In this document: one piece after another, positions 44,801 through 53,520 of the stretch
Layout of the letters: the number at the start of each line of letters is the position of its first letter
Position numbering within the stretch: position 1 is the first letter of the stretch
Source of the DNA: Paenibacillus paeoniae
GTDB lineage: Bacteria; Bacillota; Bacilli; Paenibacillales; Paenibacillaceae
Direction: 5' to 3'
Length of the DNA: 64,000 nucleotides
Assembly: GCF_003388735.1 (NCBI RefSeq)
Contig: NZ_QUBQ01000001.1
Span: 1,798,001-1,862,000 of the forward strand
The notes under the pieces: generated by a model
Told to the model about the DNA's origin: nothing
Databases searched by the model: none
The model's input: only the letters and a program-made list of their open reading frames with translations
Position numbers and translations under genes: made by a program

Positions 44801-45523
44801 CTATAGGTACGGCTTTCTGACCACATACGTTATACAATCCGATGTCAGCCTGACTGGCTCATTTCCTCGTTGAATTTTGAATGTCAGCGGTTTGACGAGA
44901 TGCTTCATCGTCTCCCACCCCCGGTATGTATGATGAAGAAGTTCATTCATTGCTTCTGTCGACATATTGATCTCGAACATAGGGTCAAGCGATTCATTCG
45001 TTTGAATGGCCGTTTCTTGTATGTTCAAACCTATAATGATGCAGTTGATGCCGCCTCGCTTTGTACCTTGCGCCATCTCAGTGAGCTTACGCTTTAATTC
45101 ATCCTCTGAACTCAGATGCTCCAGAGTAGATACCGCAATAATCGCATCGAAGCCCTCCGCGTCGATTGGGTAGCTTTCTATATCAGTCTGGACTGCTTCG
45201 ATATATGAGTCTACCTGATGCTCACGGCTGTAGCGTATAAGGCCCTCAATGGCGGAGCTTAGCAAATCCACAGCGACTACTCTTCCATTAAACGGTTTCA
45301 GGTAAACGGCGATCGGAATAGTATTGCGGCCCACACCGCTCCCTAGATCAAGTACCCGCATCGAATGAGATTGAATCAGCTCCGGCAGCACTTCCATGAC
45401 CGTCTGGACCGGCTTATGCAGCCATGATCCCGACTCGAATAATTTATGCTGCTCATAGCATTGATAGTGATACAGCTTCTCCTCTGCACGGATACGAACG
45501 ATTCTATCAGATTGCACATGCAT
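44801..45523 (-). CDS. class I SAM-dependent methyltransferase (Tellurite-resistance/TehB-like)
   Basis: A 240-residue methyltransferase. Motif I is VLDLGSGVGRNTIPIAVYL (~57-75), the acidic residue follows at VVAVDLLSS and motif II/III at FDAIIAVSTLEHLS. It lies 3 bases after the lipoprotein gene and 25 bases before the HAD gene, so probably in one operon. The substrate is unknown. Confidence 0.85.
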   Translation of the reverse strand: MHVQSDRIVRIRAEEKLYHYQCYEQHKLFESGSWLHKPVQTVMEVLPELIQSHSMRVLDLGSGVGRNTIPIAVYLKPFNGRVVAVDLLSSAIEGLIRYSREHQVDSYIEAVQTDIESYPIDAEGFDAIIAVSTLEHLSSEDELKRKLTEMAQGTKRGGINCIIIGLNIQETAIQTNESLDPMFEINMSTEAMNELLHHTYRGWETMKHLVKPLTFKIQRGNEPVRLTSDCITYVVRKPYL

Positions 45524-45526
45524 CCT

Positions 45527-46204
45527 CTACTTCTCAGAAGTTTCTTGCAGCTTGAATTGATTGTTCTCCCATGTATAGCGATTGGTGAATGTCTTCCCTA
45601 TGGAATTGTCATAGTAATCTAGTTCAAAGCCATGATCGCCCCAGGCTTGCAATTCAATAGAATTGCGGCTCCCGCCACTAGCGAACAGCTCTTGACGCCC
45701 TGCGATCTCCAATTTGTCTATGGAGTGATCCTCTCTTATCGTATACAGATGATAGATATTGCCGTTGCTCGTCCCATATTGTCCAAGGGCGAAGTCAATG
45801 TCGCCATCACCGTTGTAGTCAGCAAATGACAGATCAAAGAACTGATTTACCTGCTGGAAAAAGGTATTCTCAATATCGGATCGATGCAGTATATGATCGT
45901 CAGCATCACGAATAAGGAATTGAAAGCTACCTTGCCAATTCCGCCCCATGAAAGGACTCGGATTCCAATCTTCATAATAACGGCCATCCACCAACACCAC
46001 ATCCAAATAAATGTATTCTCCAACATAAGCAAAGAGTGGATTTTGAGAAACCGTCATGGGTCCCTGAATCTCGATAGCAGGCTTATTCGAACCATCAGGC
46101 TCCTTGTCTGAAAGCTTGGTTTTTGACAGATTAGACGGTTGGCATGCTGTAAGGACCAAGATGACAAGGAAGACCAAAAGTATCGTTCCCAGTTGACGCA
46201 TCAT
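45527..46204 (-). CDS. lipoprotein with FG-GAP/VCBS-like repeat, function unknown
   Basis: A 225-residue lipoprotein (lipobox LTAC, followed by a Ser/Lys-rich linker). The segment FFDLSFADYNGDGDIDFALGQYG carries a DxNxDGxxDxxx calcium-loop of VCBS/FG-GAP repeats, commonly found in extracellular sensor or adhesion domains. The start is ATG 46204 or 46201 after AGAGG. It begins just after the two-helix membrane protein gene and runs into the methyltransferase operon. Confidence 0.75.
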   Translation of the reverse strand: MMRQLGTILLVFLVILVLTACQPSNLSKTKLSDKEPDGSNKPAIEIQGPMTVSQNPLFAYVGEYIYLDVVLVDGRYYEDWNPSPFMGRNWQGSFQFLIRDADDHILHRSDIENTFFQQVNQFFDLSFADYNGDGDIDFALGQYGTSNGNIYHLYTIREDHSIDKLEIAGRQELFASGGSRNSIELQAWGDHGFELDYYDNSIGKTFTNRYTWENNQFKLQETSEK

Positions 46205-46218
46205 TCTCACACTGCCTC

Positions 46219-46632
46219 TCAATGTTTGATCGTAATGCCTCTGTTTTCAGCCCAAGCGCTCAGCTCTTTTTTTATAGCCGGGTAACGATCTTTGTCACAT
46301 TGAAAATGAAGAATTCCTTTTAACCAACCGGCATCATTCCGATAGACATAAAAAGATAAAGGCGAATAAAACCATATTTTCTCGATGTGCTCGGTATGGA
46401 TACTCGTTTCGCCAAAGCGCAGGTTCTCTTCATCCCAATGCAGGGTATAGCTTTTTTTCATGTCTTTAATGCTTTTAACTAGAAAAGGAAGGCTAATGAA
46501 GATAAAGACAGCATAAGGGATCGGGGTTAGAGCGTAAAAGATATTAACGATTGAATAGCCAAATGAGATAAATAAAACTCCGCTAAATATATACCAGTAC
46601 CTGCCTTGTGCCAATCGAACTTTAAAATCCAT
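46219..46632 (-). CDS. two-helix membrane protein with PH-like C-terminal domain
   Basis: A 137-residue protein: two close membrane helices (~12-30 and 35-55), then a cytosolic beta-rich part that ends with an amphipathic helix (YPAIKKELSAWAENRGITIKH). The build is the same as the proteins at 60684-61148 and 63401-63850 (helical pair, then I-x-K-I... and a C-terminal KAWAxxxxI). Function unknown; GAGG box 8 bases before the ATG. Confidence 0.7.
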   Translation of the reverse strand: MDFKVRLAQGRYWYIFSGVLFISFGYSIVNIFYALTPIPYAVFIFISLPFLVKSIKDMKKSYTLHWDEENLRFGETSIHTEHIEKIWFYSPLSFYVYRNDAGWLKGILHFQCDKDRYPAIKKELSAWAENRGITIKH

Positions 46633-46642
46633 CTCGTCATCC

Positions 46643-47341
46643 TCATTCTCTGCGTAAAATATACATGCCTCTGCCTATCCATTCATATTCGTCGTATTCC
46701 ACACATAAGCCCTCGCTAATGAAAAGCTCGGTTAGCTCTTCTCTTGAGAACAAGCCAAGCTCCAGCGTTTCCTGCACATGTTGAATGCCATCTCTGCGCC
46801 CAATCAAATAATCGAAATGAAGAACCGAGATTGAACCAACCGTACTAGAATGAGACATCCGGCTGATTTTGCAATCCTCCGATTCGTATTGAAGAGTTGA
46901 TACGTAACCAGGCTGCCAATCATCGGGGGTGAACCAAGCTTCAATGAGGAGGATGCCATCTGGCTTCAAATGCTCCTTGAACCTGCGAACCGCTTGCTCA
47001 ACTCCGACTAGCGTTTTGGCGAATCCGATGGAGCTGAACAAGCATGTGATGACATCGTAGGTTCGATTGAGTTGAAAATTCGTCATATCATCGACTGTAA
47101 ACTGCGATTTCGGATTTCTTTTGCGCGCCGCCTCAATATGGGACTCATTCAGATCAATCCCATCTACAACGTAGCTAAGTTGAAGGAAACTTGCGTGTTT
47201 CCCCGTACCGCACGCTACATCCAGAATCGTTCTGGCATTCGGATGCTTTCTATCGATTAACTCTTTGATAACCGCTGCTTCCTGTTCATAATTTTTGAAG
47301 CTGTATATGGCATCATAGAGCTCGGATTGCGCTTCTGACAT
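46643..47341 (-). CDS. class I SAM-dependent methyltransferase
   Basis: A 232-residue methyltransferase with motif I ILDVACGTGKHASFL (~39-53), acidic residue in VDGIDLNESHIEAA, and YDVITCLFSSIGF as the post-I region. The opening YDAIYSFKNYEQEA is common in small-molecule methyltransferases. The substrate is unknown. AAGGAAG box present. Confidence 0.85.
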   Translation of the reverse strand: MSEAQSELYDAIYSFKNYEQEAAVIKELIDRKHPNARTILDVACGTGKHASFLQLSYVVDGIDLNESHIEAARKRNPKSQFTVDDMTNFQLNRTYDVITCLFSSIGFAKTLVGVEQAVRRFKEHLKPDGILLIEAWFTPDDWQPGYVSTLQYESEDCKISRMSHSSTVGSISVLHFDYLIGRRDGIQHVQETLELGLFSREELTELFISEGLCVEYDEYEWIGRGMYILRRE

Positions 47342-47376
47342 TGCCCAGACTTCCTTTCTTGGCGGTCAATATAGAC

Positions 47377-47778
47377 TTAATGCTGCCGCCGGATAACAAA
47401 TGCCTTATCTAATCGTTCCATGCCCATTCGCTCATAGAATCCGACGGCCGTAGGCGCAGATACGAGGATATATTGGATTTCATCATTGCCTAGCTTCTCC
47501 TGCAGCTTCTGCATGAGCCTCTCTCCAATTCGCTGCCCGTGATAAGCTTGATCTACAGCTAAATCTGAAATATAGCAGCAATAAGCGTAATCCGTAATCG
47601 CCCGTAATATGCCTACCAACTTTCCGTCCGCTCTGGCAGTCAACCGTTCATCGGCATGTGTCAGCATACGGCTGAGCCGCTCCAGATCTTGCGCTGGCCT
47701 GCGAATGCCAGACTGTATGAACACTTCAGCCAGCTCCTCCGGAGTAATCGTATCGTCTTCGTGGAATGTAATGGTCAT
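47377..47778 (-). CDS. small GNAT acetyltransferase
   Basis: A 133-residue acetyltransferase of the short type: LAVDQAYHGQRIGERLMQKLQEKLG as the CoA loop and FYERMGMERL at the end. The size and the SAPTAVGFYERMGM ending match small GNATs such as YhbS-like proteins. Substrate unknown. Confidence 0.85.
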   Translation of the reverse strand: MTITFHEDDTITPEELAEVFIQSGIRRPAQDLERLSRMLTHADERLTARADGKLVGILRAITDYAYCCYISDLAVDQAYHGQRIGERLMQKLQEKLGNDEIQYILVSAPTAVGFYERMGMERLDKAFVIRRQH

Positions 47779-47802
47779 GGAGTATCCCTTCCCTCTGCTT
47801 AG

Positions 47803-48102
47803 TTAATGGTCTAGTTGAACCTGCTCGTAATGCTCGACTGTCGGGAAGGGATCATAGTAATGATGCAGCAGTGCTTTCCATTCCTGGTAAGGCTGCGACT
47901 CCCGGAAACCAACCGTATGATCTTCAAGCGTCTCCCAATGGACAAGCAAAATATATTGATGGTCATTCTCGATGCAAGACTGAAGCTCATGATTGACATA
48001 ACCCTTCATACTGGCAATAATGCGTGAGGCTTCCTTAAAGCTAGCTTCAAACTCGCGAGTCAAACCCTGCCTAATAGTTAAAATGGCTACTTCCAGTATC
48101 AT
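47803..48102 (-). CDS. antibiotic biosynthesis monooxygenase (ABM) domain protein
   Basis: A 99-residue dimeric ferredoxin-like protein. Visible family points: MILEVAILTIRQGLTREFEASF at the start, YILLVHWETLEDHTVGFRES in the centre. ABM proteins act as cofactor-free monooxygenases or heme/peroxide-related enzymes, but many are uncharacterised. It overlaps the upstream GNAT gene by four bases and is the last gene of a four-gene operon. Confidence 0.85.
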   Translation of the reverse strand: MILEVAILTIRQGLTREFEASFKEASRIIASMKGYVNHELQSCIENDHQYILLVHWETLEDHTVGFRESQPYQEWKALLHHYYDPFPTVEHYEQVQLDH

Positions 48103-48632
48103 GGTTGACTCCCCTTTTCAGACAATAATTCATAAACCATCAGCTCTTCGTCATACCGTATTCCATCCACGATGAGGGCATTTCGTTCCAAACCGTAACT
48201 CTGAAAGCCAAGCGATTCATATAATTGCCTTGCCCCTCTATTGGCTGTGACAACCGTCAATTGAATCAGCTCAAGACCTTCCATCCTGCGGGCTTGCTCG
48301 ATAACGGCTTCCAGCAACCCTTTGCCGACTCCATGTTTGCGGTAGTCAGACTTTACGTACACTCCCCATATGAACCCCTTATGTCTTGTCTTTCGAGCAG
48401 TCTGTCTCAGAAATCCAGCCATTCCAACCATTTCGCCATCGGCATAAGCCCCCAGGATGAATTGATTTTCAGTCGCTTCGACTTTAGCCCGCACAGCCTC
48501 CAGCGGAGTCTCCAGCGCATCCTCGTAGGAACTGCCGAATGCCTCCGGGCTGGTGCCGAGCGCCTCCAGCCGGAGCTCCCACAATACGGAAGCTTCATCG
48601 ACCGTTACAGGACGTATGTTCAGCATAGTCAT
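48099..48632 (-). CDS. GNAT family N-acetyltransferase
   Basis: A 177-residue acetyltransferase; VYVKSDYRKHGVGKGLLEAVI is the CoA loop, with NRGARQLYESLGFQSYGLER near the end. It is coupled by ATGA overlaps to the phosphatase gene (upstream) and ABM gene (downstream). Substrate unknown. Confidence 0.85.
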   Translation of the reverse strand: MTMLNIRPVTVDEASVLWELRLEALGTSPEAFGSSYEDALETPLEAVRAKVEATENQFILGAYADGEMVGMAGFLRQTARKTRHKGFIWGVYVKSDYRKHGVGKGLLEAVIEQARRMEGLELIQLTVVTANRGARQLYESLGFQSYGLERNALIVDGIRYDEELMVYELLSEKGSQP

Positions 48633-49348
48633 TCACTCCGTTGCTTCTTATTCGTCACAAAAGCTGTATCGAAAACACCATCTTCATACAGAAGGGCATT
48701 AAGCTGCAGACCGATTGAGCAACCTCCGTCAATGCCGATTTTATCCCCGGCGAACCAGATATCAGCCGTAGCTTGGAGCTTTGTCGTAATGGTATGGCCA
48801 AAGATGACCGTCTTGTCCACTGTAGTAGGATGGAGATAAAATTCATCCTTAATATACATAAAATCGTGATCGGATTGTAATGTCCAATCGGACGTTCCCG
48901 GCCGCAATCCGGCATGCACATAGATATGATGGTCATCCTCCACATAAAGCGGCAAGTCTGCCAAGAAATCCAGATGACTCGCATATTGCTCCTCCATCAT
49001 TTCTCGCGCTTTCTCCCGGCTGCGCTCCGTTACCTCCGAGAAACCGACATAGCTCTGTAACGTTGGCGGGCCGCCATGTTCGGCAAATTTATGGAGTACG
49101 ACCGGATCATTCCCCCGAATAAAATCGACGAGACGCTGATCATGATTGCCCCGCAGCGCAATCGCGCCATGCCGCTCCACAAGTCGCATGACAGCTTCGA
49201 CAACTTCTCGGCTTTGCGGTCCCTTGTCGACATAATCGCCAATCAGAATTAGCCGATCTTGCTCCGGCACGTACCGCACCTTCTCCAGCAGCCGTTCGAA
49301 GGGCTCCAAGCATCCGTGAATATCACTGATCATAATAGTCCTGTTCAT
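48629..49348 (-). CDS. Ser/Thr-phosphatase-like metallophosphatase (PrpE/ApaH type)
   Basis: A 239-residue calcineurin-like phosphoesterase with the metal motifs ISDIHGC (D, H), GDYVDKGPQS (D, G-D), RGNHD and the later His residues in VHAGLRP and FGHT. The architecture is that of diadenosine tetraphosphatases and small PPP phosphatases such as PrpE. Coupled by ATGA to both GNAT genes. Confidence 0.85.
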   Translation of the reverse strand: MNRTIMISDIHGCLEPFERLLEKVRYVPEQDRLILIGDYVDKGPQSREVVEAVMRLVERHGAIALRGNHDQRLVDFIRGNDPVVLHKFAEHGGPPTLQSYVGFSEVTERSREKAREMMEEQYASHLDFLADLPLYVEDDHHIYVHAGLRPGTSDWTLQSDHDFMYIKDEFYLHPTTVDKTVIFGHTITTKLQATADIWFAGDKIGIDGGCSIGLQLNALLYEDGVFDTAFVTNKKQRSE

Positions 49349-49833
49349 AGCTCCGTCACCATCGCAATCGAAGTTCCGACCACGCCGATCTCTTTGAACC
49401 CGTAACGGGTATATAGGATGACCGCTGCTTCATTGGAAGGGTCCACACTTAAAGAAAGCTTACCAACTCCATTAATCCGCAGCTCAGCAATTAGCGTTTC
49501 CATTAGCAGCTTGCCCAGCCCTTTTCCCCGATGCTCTGCCAGTATTGCCATTCCCAGTTCGGGAACATCATCGCCGACATAGCCAAATCCTTTGTTTGCC
49601 TCCGTGTAGAGGCGAGCCGTAATGGAGCCTACCGCAATGCCATTCTCATTTCTGGCAATATATCCGACATCGCCGCTTCTGCCCCATCCCTCTACATATT
49701 TGGCCATAAAGGGCTCTTGCAATATCGAACGGTCGAACGGCTTTTGTCCTTCCTGTACATAGAGCGACTCCAATAACATATCCCATAAAAAAGCTGTATC
49801 TGCTTGAGTTGCTTTATGCAGTGTATAGTTCAT
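49345..49833 (-). CDS. GNAT family N-acetyltransferase
   Basis: A 162-residue acetyltransferase with ILAEHRGKGLGKLLMETLI as the CoA loop and VDPSNEAAVILYTRYGFKEIG near the end. It is the first gene of the four-gene GNAT-phosphatase-GNAT-ABM operon; AGGAGTG box before the ATG. Confidence 0.85.
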   Translation of the reverse strand: MNYTLHKATQADTAFLWDMLLESLYVQEGQKPFDRSILQEPFMAKYVEGWGRSGDVGYIARNENGIAVGSITARLYTEANKGFGYVGDDVPELGMAILAEHRGKGLGKLLMETLIAELRINGVGKLSLSVDPSNEAAVILYTRYGFKEIGVVGTSIAMVTEL

Positions 49834-49870
49834 GCTTTTTTCACTCCTACATCATCTACTTTTAGTCTAT

Positions 49871-50542
49871 TCATTTCGGTTTAGGCAGTTGAAATCGTTT
49901 TATTGTCATAGGATGGCTTAAATTAAGGCTATGAATAGAGCGCTCGCGATATTGGTCCAACAACCGCCAAAAAATTTTGGCAATTCGATAGCTGTCACTA
50001 AGCGCATCATGCCTGGCGAGTCCCGAATCGTCGACGCCCAATCGTTCCATTAATAGATTGGTAGAAATAATGGCTTGTTCTTCAGGATACAAATATTGAT
50101 AGAGCAGCTTGGTGTCCAGAATAGGCGCATTCAGAGCAGGCAACTGGCGGCGATGGCATTCCGCTTGGATAAGCGGCCAGTCATATTCGTAGCCCGCTTG
50201 CGTAACGAGTATCGTATCTTTGGCAAAAGTCCGAAAGTCCTCATAGGCTATTTCCCAACAGGGTGCATCTGCTATATGCTCATTAGTCACGCCAGTCAAC
50301 TGTTCAATGAAGGGAGAGATCGGCTCCGGCGATCGTACATAAGTCATAAAAGACGGATTGGATTGGCTAGAATCATCGTTGCCTGCAGAGATGCGTACGG
50401 CCCCGATTTGAATAATATGGTCTCTTTCCGGATTGATCCCGGTAGCCTCCAGATCGAACACACAATACGACTCATTGAACAAGTTGTCGACTTTAAGCTC
50501 CGACACTTCGTACTCAACTTCGGATATGATTTGAAGTTTCAT
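49871..50542 (-). CDS. DnaQ-family 3'-5' exonuclease
   Basis: A 223-residue exonuclease of the DEDDh type: CVFDLEATGINP (Asp, Glu), VTQAGYEYDWPLI (Asp) and RHDALSDSYRIAKIF (His and Asp). It resembles KapD/PolC-exo-like proteins used in RNA or DNA trimming. The ATG at 50542 lies 7-8 bases after AGGAG; the frame overlaps the VanW gene only if read from further upstream. Confidence 0.85.
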   Translation of the reverse strand: MKLQIISEVEYEVSELKVDNLFNESYCVFDLEATGINPERDHIIQIGAVRISAGNDDSSQSNPSFMTYVRSPEPISPFIEQLTGVTNEHIADAPCWEIAYEDFRTFAKDTILVTQAGYEYDWPLIQAECHRRQLPALNAPILDTKLLYQYLYPEEQAIISTNLLMERLGVDDSGLARHDALSDSYRIAKIFWRLLDQYRERSIHSLNLSHPMTIKRFQLPKPK

Positions 50543-50561
50543 TCGCCCACTCCTATTGTGA

Positions 50562-51383
50562 TTAGCCGCTGTTCTGTCCCCTTCCGCCTGCTTCAAGCAG
50601 CGGCTCATACATCATTAACGCCTTGTTCTCTGTCACAAATTCATCTGCAATACATTCATGACTAGGATTCATGACTCGTCGATAGATTTGATTGTGCCTG
50701 GTATAGCCGCCCCAGTACTCCTGAGCCAGACGATGCTCCCGTTCATATATTTCATAGTGATAGATGGATGGCTTCGAGCATCTCCATTCACCTACCAAAT
50801 TCTCCTCGGTCAAGTGAAGCGCTAGTTGATAGGGCGTATCCGTTGCATTGTAGATTTGCAAATCCAAATAATTGTAAGCGCAAGTGGCACCGCTGCCGAA
50901 GGGCTGCGTACGGTTCGAATCCGGGAATACATCATAGCTGTGGCGATGCCGCTCCACTACCTTAAGCGGTGTATGGAGTGTAATCCAATAGAGAAGATTC
51001 GATAATTGACATAATCCGCCGCCTACACCGCTCTTAAAGCTGCCATAGTACAAGATCATGCCCTCTACATATCCCTTTCTTGTAGTGGGCTTGCCGAGCA
51101 GCTTCCAATAAGAGAATGTCTCGCCGGGATTAAGAACGATACCGTTCAACGCTTTCAGGGCAATCGTCAGGTTTTTGATTTTGTTATACTGCATGGACAT
51201 ATCCACATCTCTGAGTTGACGCAGCAATGGGGTTTGATGTGTACTGATGCGATGAGGTAAGAGTGTCGTGCTAACGGTTCTAGAGTACCTTTTGCCGCCA
51301 AATCGCCAAGCTAAGTGCCTTCGGAACCGATAGTACATCGTACCTGCCATAATTCTTGCCTTCGATCGCTTAATTGGCTTCAT
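50562..51383 (-). CDS. VanW family protein
   Basis: A 273-residue protein whose main part is a VanW domain: GETFSYWKLLGKPTTRKGYVEG (~94-115) and GVGGGLCQLSNLLYW (~125-139). VanW sits in some vancomycin-resistance operons but is widespread in Firmicutes with unknown function. There is no signal peptide; the N-terminus is basic. AAAGGAG box before the ATG at 51383. Confidence 0.85.
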   Translation of the reverse strand: MKPIKRSKARIMAGTMYYRFRRHLAWRFGGKRYSRTVSTTLLPHRISTHQTPLLRQLRDVDMSMQYNKIKNLTIALKALNGIVLNPGETFSYWKLLGKPTTRKGYVEGMILYYGSFKSGVGGGLCQLSNLLYWITLHTPLKVVERHRHSYDVFPDSNRTQPFGSGATCAYNYLDLQIYNATDTPYQLALHLTEENLVGEWRCSKPSIYHYEIYEREHRLAQEYWGGYTRHNQIYRRVMNPSHECIADEFVTENKALMMYEPLLEAGGRGQNSG

Positions 51384-51436
51384 CTCACATCTCCTTTGCT
51401 TCCAAATCAACCCAATGATTGGAAATGATTGTATCG

Positions 51437-51488
51437 AAAAAAGCCGAAAGGTGTCAAGCACTATTATTCAAGATAGTGGACACCTTCG
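51437..51488 (-). terminator. intrinsic terminator of the beta-helix protein gene
   Basis: Minus-strand stem with outer AAGGTGTC/GACACCTT and inner CACTAT/ATAGTG pairs followed by six T residues, 20 bases after the stop codon. Confidence 0.8.
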
Positions 51489-51507
51489 ACTTCAAAGTTC
51501 TTATTCG

Positions 51508-53295
51508 TTAAGGTTCAATGCCCCAGACCAGAGAGCCGTTATGATATAACGTTATTTTGTTATGATCGGCAAAAGAAGTTAGAGACGGCGCATAAGAGTA
51601 ATCATTTGCTTCATTGAAGTTGGACCAGTTGCTGTTGTTTATTCTAATTCTGATGTCACCTGTATCACTTGAAGCCGCTACGTTCCCGGCTGCAGCCAAA
51701 AATCCCAGTTCAAGATAAGCGTCTGCCGTAGCAATTGGCGAACCCATCGTATAGAAGACGCCTGTCAGATTCGTCTTACCTATGACGGCATAATCGATTG
51801 TAAAGTTCTGGGCTACGGCTGCTTCCCTCTTGAAGTAGTAACGAACGGTTAGTTCACTAAGGGGAATAGGCGTTGTACCGGTATTCACAATTTTCAAGAA
51901 TGGCTTGATCGCATTATTGCCTACTACACCGTCTCCATCCTTATATTGAATTTTAAGCGAGGTAGTACCCCCGCCGCCCCCTGAAGACAGTGTTGTCGCA
52001 CTTACGGATGTGCTGCTTGCAGATACATTATTGAATGCATCATACGCTTTGACTGTATACGTGTATGAGGTGGATGAGCTTAGCCCTGTATCGCTGTAGG
52101 ATGTTGTATTCGTTGTTGCGAATTGTACGCCATTCCGATAAAGCCGATAACCCGCAACACCTACATTATCAGTAGACGCGCTCCAAGTTAAGGCAATGGC
52201 ACTGCTCGATGTTGCTGTTGCCGTTAGACTGCCAGGTACTGTTGGCGCTTGTCGATCCCAGGATACCGGCGGATGTCCTGCGAAAAACTGGTTGTTCGTA
52301 TACGTATTCCCGTCACTCGTATCTCCGAGGCTTTGATTCGATGTTTCGCTTGCGGGACACCACGGACTGCTGCTGGTGCGATTCACTTCCGCAATATCGG
52401 CTGTGATGCCTGTGTTGTTCTGGCGATAGCCGATATTGTTACGTATGGTGACATGCACTCCCTTCACGTCGATGAAGCTGTCTGCGAAATTAAAGCCTGC
52501 ACCGGCAATGCCTGCCCCTAGAAACAGATTATCTTCAATTAAAGTATGCGAGGTTCCTTCCTTAATATCGATCGGTTCAGCTGCTACAGCAGGACCAATG
52601 ATGTTGTTGCGCACAATCGTATGCCATACAGCGCGATTATAACCTTGCCCTGACCCAACGCTGCTCCCCGGCATCCCTTCATTGACATCCCATACCGAAC
52701 GATCCGACCCGATATAGATACCTTCGGCAAAACCTTTATCCGTAGCGTTGCCCGTCGCTCCAGTCTGGTCTACGATGCTGTTTTCAATAATGGCGTAAGA
52801 ACTTCCATCTCTGATGTGAATGCCTTCCTGTCCGACATGACGGACAGTTACTCCATTCAAATGAGCGTAATTGGCGTTATCGAGCACTATACCTTTCTGA
52901 CCATGCGTAATCGTCATATTTTTGACAATCCAATGGTCACCGGTCAAATATAACGTATAGCCAGGCGATGAGATGGATCCGCCTTTCAGTATAGCGGGAT
53001 TGGCAGGATCAGCGCTTTGCAGCGTGATAGGTGCAGCAGCTGTTCCATTAGCACCAGAATAATAATAAGCGGGCCGAATACCGACAGTGCTCACTGTCGA
53101 CAATTCGTAGGTACCTGGGGCAACATCAATGACATCGCCAGGACTAGCATGCTGCAATGCGTACTGAATCTCTGCGACAGTGTTAACTGTGACAATCGTG
53201 GCAGCATCTGCCGTTGGAGTGCGAACAATCGCAATCGTACCAATGACTACAACCATACTTAACAACCATAGTGACAAGCGTAGCAAAACCTTCAC
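51508..53295 (-). CDS. secreted right-handed beta-helix protein with FN3 and CBM3 domains
   Basis: A 595-residue exported polysaccharide-active protein. A Sec signal peptide ends near ADA (~28-32). Residues ~33-345 form a parallel beta-helix with pectate-lyase-like turns (VDVAPGTYEL, WIVKNMTITHGQKGIVLDNA, GIHIRDGSSYAIIENSIVDQ, NNIIGP, EDNLFLGAGI). Then an FN3 domain (PTVPGSLTATATSSSAIALTWSAS... ~350-435), a Gly-rich linker and a family 3 cellulose-binding module (LKIQYKDGDGVVGNNAIKPFLKIVN... ~447-595). This suggests a lyase or esterase acting on plant cell wall bound via cellulose. Start is GTG with GGAGG 8 bases away. Confidence 0.85.
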   Translation of the reverse strand: MKVLLRLSLWLLSMVVVIGTIAIVRTPTADAATIVTVNTVAEIQYALQHASPGDVIDVAPGTYELSTVSTVGIRPAYYYSGANGTAAAPITLQSADPANPAILKGGSISSPGYTLYLTGDHWIVKNMTITHGQKGIVLDNANYAHLNGVTVRHVGQEGIHIRDGSSYAIIENSIVDQTGATGNATDKGFAEGIYIGSDRSVWDVNEGMPGSSVGSGQGYNRAVWHTIVRNNIIGPAVAAEPIDIKEGTSHTLIEDNLFLGAGIAGAGFNFADSFIDVKGVHVTIRNNIGYRQNNTGITADIAEVNRTSSSPWCPASETSNQSLGDTSDGNTYTNNQFFAGHPPVSWDRQAPTVPGSLTATATSSSAIALTWSASTDNVGVAGYRLYRNGVQFATTNTTSYSDTGLSSSTSYTYTVKAYDAFNNVSASSTSVSATTLSSGGGGGTTSLKIQYKDGDGVVGNNAIKPFLKIVNTGTTPIPLSELTVRYYFKREAAVAQNFTIDYAVIGKTNLTGVFYTMGSPIATADAYLELGFLAAAGNVAASSDTGDIRIRINNSNWSNFNEANDYSYAPSLTSFADHNKITLYHNGSLVWGIEP

Positions 53296-53315
53296 TAACT
53301 TTCCCTCCCCATAGA

Positions 53316-53351
53316 ATGAAATACTTGCATGACGGCGCCGTCACATTTCAT
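53316..53351. promoter_or_regulatory. palindrome in the beta-helix gene leader
   Basis: A perfect 14-bp palindrome TGACGGCGCCGTCA (53330-53343) is enclosed by ATGAAAT (53316-53322) and ATTTCAT (53345-53351) arms. It lies 21 bases upstream of the GTG and ribosome site region. It could be an operator or an mRNA hairpin. The GC-rich centre contrasts with the AT-rich surroundings. Confidence 0.4.
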
Positions 53352-53520
53352 CCTATTCAGTCAAGGGAATGTCAAGAATCAATGATATGATTTCCTATGT
53401 CGAACGTAAAGATCGGTTCGATATAGCCCCTCGGCGGAACTCTATTTCCAGCAGCTTGGCATACCATAGGCTTGTCATGAATCGTCCTTTTCTTAGAACT
53501 AATGGTAACAATGGACTCTA

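Noticed and set aside
48225-48839. Plus-strand 204-codon frame
   Set aside because: Antisense to the coupled GNAT and phosphatase genes; sequence is Ser/Pro/His-rich and domain-free.
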